A stretch of 5,893 nucleotides of DNA, from positions 1 through 5,893 of the forward strand of contig DLLA01000195.1 in the NCBI GenBank assembly GCA_002479035.1, given 5' to 3'. Within the stretch, counting starts at the first letter, position 1, and each line of letters opens with the position of its first letter. A model generated the notes under the pieces. The model made no database searches. It was not told the DNA's origin and worked only from the letters and a program-made list of their open reading frames with translations. Shown one piece after another: positions 1 through 3,200 of the stretch. The position numbers and the translations under genes are program-made. Source of the stretch: Bacteroidales bacterium UBA7574. GTDB taxonomy: Bacteria; Bacteroidota; Bacteroidia; Bacteroidales; Paludibacteraceae.

Positions 1-1
1 T

Positions 2-46
2 GGGGGTGTTTTAGGGGTGTTGGTGGTAGTCATTGTAAGTAAATGA
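2..46 (+). CDS. possible 3' end of an upstream membrane protein (partial)
   Basis: Reading from base 2, the left edge encodes GGVLGVLVVVIVSK followed by a TGA at 44-46. This is a very hydrophobic stretch ending in a lysine, as expected for the last transmembrane helix of a membrane protein that starts outside the window. A GC-rich hairpin begins four bases after the stop, a common place for an operon end. Only 14 codons are visible, so family and function cannot be named. The competing reading is a minus-strand gene start at 33-31 (M-T-T-T-N-T-P-K-T-P-P). I find it less protein-like, but it is not excluded. Confidence 0.35.
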   Translation, partial: GGVLGVLVVVIVSK

Positions 47-66
47 AAAAGGGGCTTGAAGCCCCC
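46..66 (-). terminator. GC hairpin with T-tract on the minus strand
   Basis: Bases 51-65 form an inverted repeat, GGGGCT-TGA-AGCCCC, with a 6-bp stem and 3-nt loop (or a 5-bp stem and 5-nt loop). Five A residues at 46-50 precede it, so on the minus strand the hairpin is followed by TTTTT, the form of a Rho-independent terminator for leftward transcription. On the plus strand only CTCTGTG follows, so plus-strand termination would be weak. The hairpin sits right after the candidate upstream stop codon but points the wrong way for that gene. It may instead end a minus-strand transcript arising in 66-200, or belong to a repeated element. Confidence 0.5.
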
Positions 67-107
67 TCTGTGAAATTAAAGTAGAATTAAAGCAAATTCA
101 ACCTCCG

Positions 108-122
108 TGCACCTTTCGTTTT
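108..122 (+). repeat. 15-base direct repeat, copy 1
   Basis: TGCACCTTTCGTTTT matches copy 2 at 178-192 at 14 of 15 positions (G/A difference at the eleventh base). A partly related stretch, TGCACGCACTTTTCC, begins inside it at 122. The copies start 70 bases apart, both in the same orientation as the giant gene. Confidence 0.6.
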
Positions 123-177
123 GCACGCACTTTTCCGTACTCCTTTCAATATCAACGCCTTACACCATACCCACCCC

Positions 178-192
178 TGCACCTTTCATTTT
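178..192 (+). repeat. 15-base direct repeat, copy 2
   Basis: TGCACCTTTCATTTT is the second copy of the motif at 108-122. It ends only 24 bases before the first ATG of the giant gene and 12 bases before its hydrophobic leader codons begin. Any element defined by these repeats would therefore abut the gene's start. Confidence 0.6.
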
Positions 193-203
193 CCTGGCCA
201 TAG

Positions 204-248
204 ATATGCCTGCTGATGTGTATGGTAAGCCCTCTCATTGCGTTTGCA
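204..248 (+). other. hydrophobic export leader, apparently lacking its basic N-terminus
   Basis: Codons 204-248 read ICLLMCMVSPLIAFA, followed by G-D-G-Y-D-E-F. The hydrophobic run and the A-F-A end are what a signal-peptidase I site looks like, with cleavage expected between bases 248 and 249. Translation from ATG 216 gives only 11 leader residues with no Lys or Arg, shorter than normal for a signal peptide. The best hydrophobic residues before that ATG (I-C-L-L) are encoded but would not be translated unless a CTG at 210 or 213 is used. Export is likely given the rest of the protein, but the annotated start is uncertain. Confidence 0.5.
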
Positions 249-3200
249 GGTGACGGGTATGATGAATTTCAGCAGAACGGAGTCATCTGCTCATTTGGCT
301 ATCCCACCAAAACAGACACTGTCACCATCACCCAAGCCGAGTACGACAAGCACTACGCCTCGGGAACGGCTGCACATTCTTTCTACGAGAGGAAAGAGAC
401 TACAGGAGCAGACGGAGTCGTATCGTTTACATATTATCGCTATGACACCAAGTTCGAGTATATGACAGCCGCAAAAGAAGGTACAACTGTAACGTTGGAA
501 GATACGGTTAGCACCCACGCTTTGTGGCGTATATACACAGACGGAAATCATCAGTTCCGCTATGAGAATGTGGCAAGAGGGCAATGGTTAAAGTTGGAGA
601 CAGATAAGGACTCTGCTGTCACCCTCCAATTGGTGAACGATACGATGCAAAGTAGTGCTATCTTTCACGAAAAGCGTGACCGGATTTTGAATATATCCAA
701 TAGGGGTAGAGCATTTATCTTCTTGAAAACGACCACCCCTGCAAAAGTCACCGACGAGATATATGTGTACTATAACGCCGACAAACGGGCACCTTATGCC
801 ACCACCGCCCAATCCAAGGTACATGCCTGCTACTATGAGATGTGGGAATATCATGCAGATGAAAAAGCACTCAGCCTGACATCTTCCATAAGTAACGCTA
901 CAGGTGACGTCAGCCTTCTTACCAATCAAATCGTATTTTCGTATGCCGATTCAGCCACTATGGTCGGCAACAACGGTTACACAGAGCAGCAGGCCACCCT
1001 CAGCATACAAGCGGAAGTGACAAACAGCACGTACTACCACAATATCCCTGCCAATACCTGCAACTACGATCCCAAACGGTTGGTAGTCAGCACAGAAAGG
1101 GTTGATAACCCCCAAGTCAAATTCTCGCCCGTATGGAAAGACCCGAACACGAAAACCAACGCTGACGAACAGCAGGATTCGTTGCACTACTCCTACCTGC
1201 ATCCTATCGATGAGGAAAACAGGCCGTCCAAAAACCATATCTGGCGACATTCGTTGAACGCTGAGCAATTGGGGCTCACTTTTGACACCATCCCCTACAA
1301 GGAGTACGGCGGTAGGAATGTACTGATGTTCGAGACACCGACGAGCACAAATTCTCAATGGCAAGCCGTTGTGAGACCCGTAGGAAAAAGCCCCATAGAT
1401 ATGTGTTTGTGGGATGGTGCCTATTGGGTGCGATACAAGGACACCTTGGTAGTAACGGCCACTTTGGCGGATAGCAAGGTCTCAGCGGAAGTGTCGGTGG
1501 AGCGGGTGTCGTGCCACGTGATGTCGGATTACGAGCTCAAGCCCCATCTGTCGGCAGCAGTCTTGGAGTTTGAGCAAGGAGGCGGTACGCTCACATGCCA
1601 CTTGGATAGTATCGAAGAAATGGCAGGTCTGCGAGTATATCGTGCTGATGAGCGGTTTGTGGTGCACGAGGTTATGGAACGGCACAAATATGAATATCAG
1701 GAACTTGCAAACAATGGTATCTCCTGCCAATGGCAAGTCACCAACCCATATGTGGGTATGTCTGCACCTACGTGGATGACTATTGATAAAAAGCCCCAAG
1801 ACGACGGAACCGTTACACTGACCGCCGAAGCCAATCTCAGTGGTGGTATGCGTACTGCTGCCATACAAGCCACAGTGAGCAAACAAGTAGGCAACAAGGT
1901 TGAGACCGGTGATGCATTGCTGACTTTCGAGCAGAAAGGACTCAATGATACAGGTGCTGCCAAGTTTATTCCAAATCCAGGGGCGTCGGGCTATCCGCTG
2001 ACTGAAGATCATCGTCAGCAGGTGCATACCATGGAGACGACTATCTACTACCATCCCGGAGAAAATATAACCCTGCGCTTGAAAGAAAGGAATTTCTTTG
2101 GCTATATGCGTTGGTACGACTATCATAGCGGCAAAGACCCCCAATATCATTTGGAAGCAGATGGCACAGTGCGTACTTTGCCCGACTTTTGGGCACAATT
2201 TCCTTATGAGAAGAAGTCTGCCAACGAAAAATTCCAGTCATTGAATGCCAATCCCGAGCATTCACATGGTTTGTATTGCCTTATACCCAGAGAATGGATT
2301 AGTAACCCAATAGACGCTAATGATAATGACCGACTTACCATGCCTGCCGTATATTTGGAAGAGGCTTTAGATTTGGACATCGCTTGTGATGTGAGCAATT
2401 ATACAGACTACGAGGAAACATTTGTAAAGAATAGCAGGGGGGAAGACTCATTGGTGTCACTGAAAGAGCCCACCTTATCCTACCGCCAGATTTTTCACCT
2501 GCGTCCTATACATACCAATATGATGACGGATGCCTATAAAAATGCCATCGCTGATTCGCTAACAAAATGTACAAACAAAACAAAAAAATACTACGAGGAA
2601 TATAATTTCTCCGTACCGATAGGTACTCCAGTCAACTTGCAGACACAATATGAGTTGGTGCGTCCTCAAGGAGCAACGTCACCTTATTGCTATTGGATAC
2701 ACACAAAGAGTGGTCTGAAACGCCCTTGTGCCAATAACGATAAAAGAGGATATTCCGAGGCATGGCCATGGTGGTTCCGATGGGATGGGAGCCATTTCAC
2801 GGAACAAAAAAACAAAGAGGACGATGATTTTAACGTTACAGGGAAAGGCAACTATTATAATGTTCAAGATTATTTTCGCGTGAAGTATGATAAAGACACC
2901 ATCATGATGTGGGCTGTTTGGATTGTGCCTGGTCAGGGGGGAACATTCGGAACCAACTATACGGGTGATACTATTTGGCTGGCCAAATTCACGGTGGAAT
3001 GGTTCTCGGAAAAATCGCAATACGGTCCGAGTAGCACACCATTAGTCACTCTGCAGGATATAGAAGAGAGCTATATCATGTTGGCTAATCGCAATTTTGA
3101 TTACAATGAGCCGAAGACAACCGAACAGATACTATATGGCATGCCTCTTCCTCCGGACGAATCCACGTACGGTTTTGCCTACCCCGAAACGGTAATACAC

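Larger units (their letters stand above)
46..200. repeat. candidate dispersed intergenic element
   Basis: This stretch lies between the candidate upstream stop and the giant gene and contains no convincing gene. It combines the hairpin at 51-65, phased AATT tracts at 74-98, and two copies of TGCACCTTTC(G/A)TTTT at 108-122 and 178-192 with a related TGCACGCACTTTTCC between them. On the minus strand it carries a short broken open frame (ATG at 201-199, TAA at 162-160, then open again to a TAA at 78-76). This mix of internal repeats, a broken short frame and an end hairpin resembles multicopy intergenic sequence in Bacteroidales. Copy number cannot be seen from one window, so the call is an inference. 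Confidence 0.3.

Noticed and set aside
1..33. Minus-strand gene start at ATG 33-31 (M-T-T-T-N-T-P-K-T-P-P)
   Set aside because: Low-complexity Thr/Pro reading opposite a hydrophobic plus-strand C-terminus. The plus reading is preferred, but the case is undecided (see findings).
119..147. Bacteroidetes-type promoter (TTTG at 120-123 with TACTCCTTTC at 138-147)
   Set aside because: The downstream box does not fit TAnnTTTG and the spacing is about 14 bases rather than about 19-21, so I cannot support a promoter call.
76..201. Minus-strand short frame M-A-R-K-M-K-G-A-G-V-G-M-V then stop, open again to 76
   Set aside because: An in-frame TAA at 162-160 leaves only 13 codons and the second part has no start. 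At most it is a broken remnant inside a repeated element, so it is not called as a gene.
238..465. 75-codon plus-strand frame at the start of the giant gene
   Set aside because: Out of frame with the long gene and rich in Ser/Thr/Pro, as expected for a shadow frame. The long frame covers the same bases with coherent beta-strand sequence.
1482..2198. 238-codon minus-strand open frame
   Set aside because: It lies wholly opposite the 5.7-kb plus-strand gene in a region coding for the BACON-like module and has a Cys/His-rich composition typical of antisense shadows.
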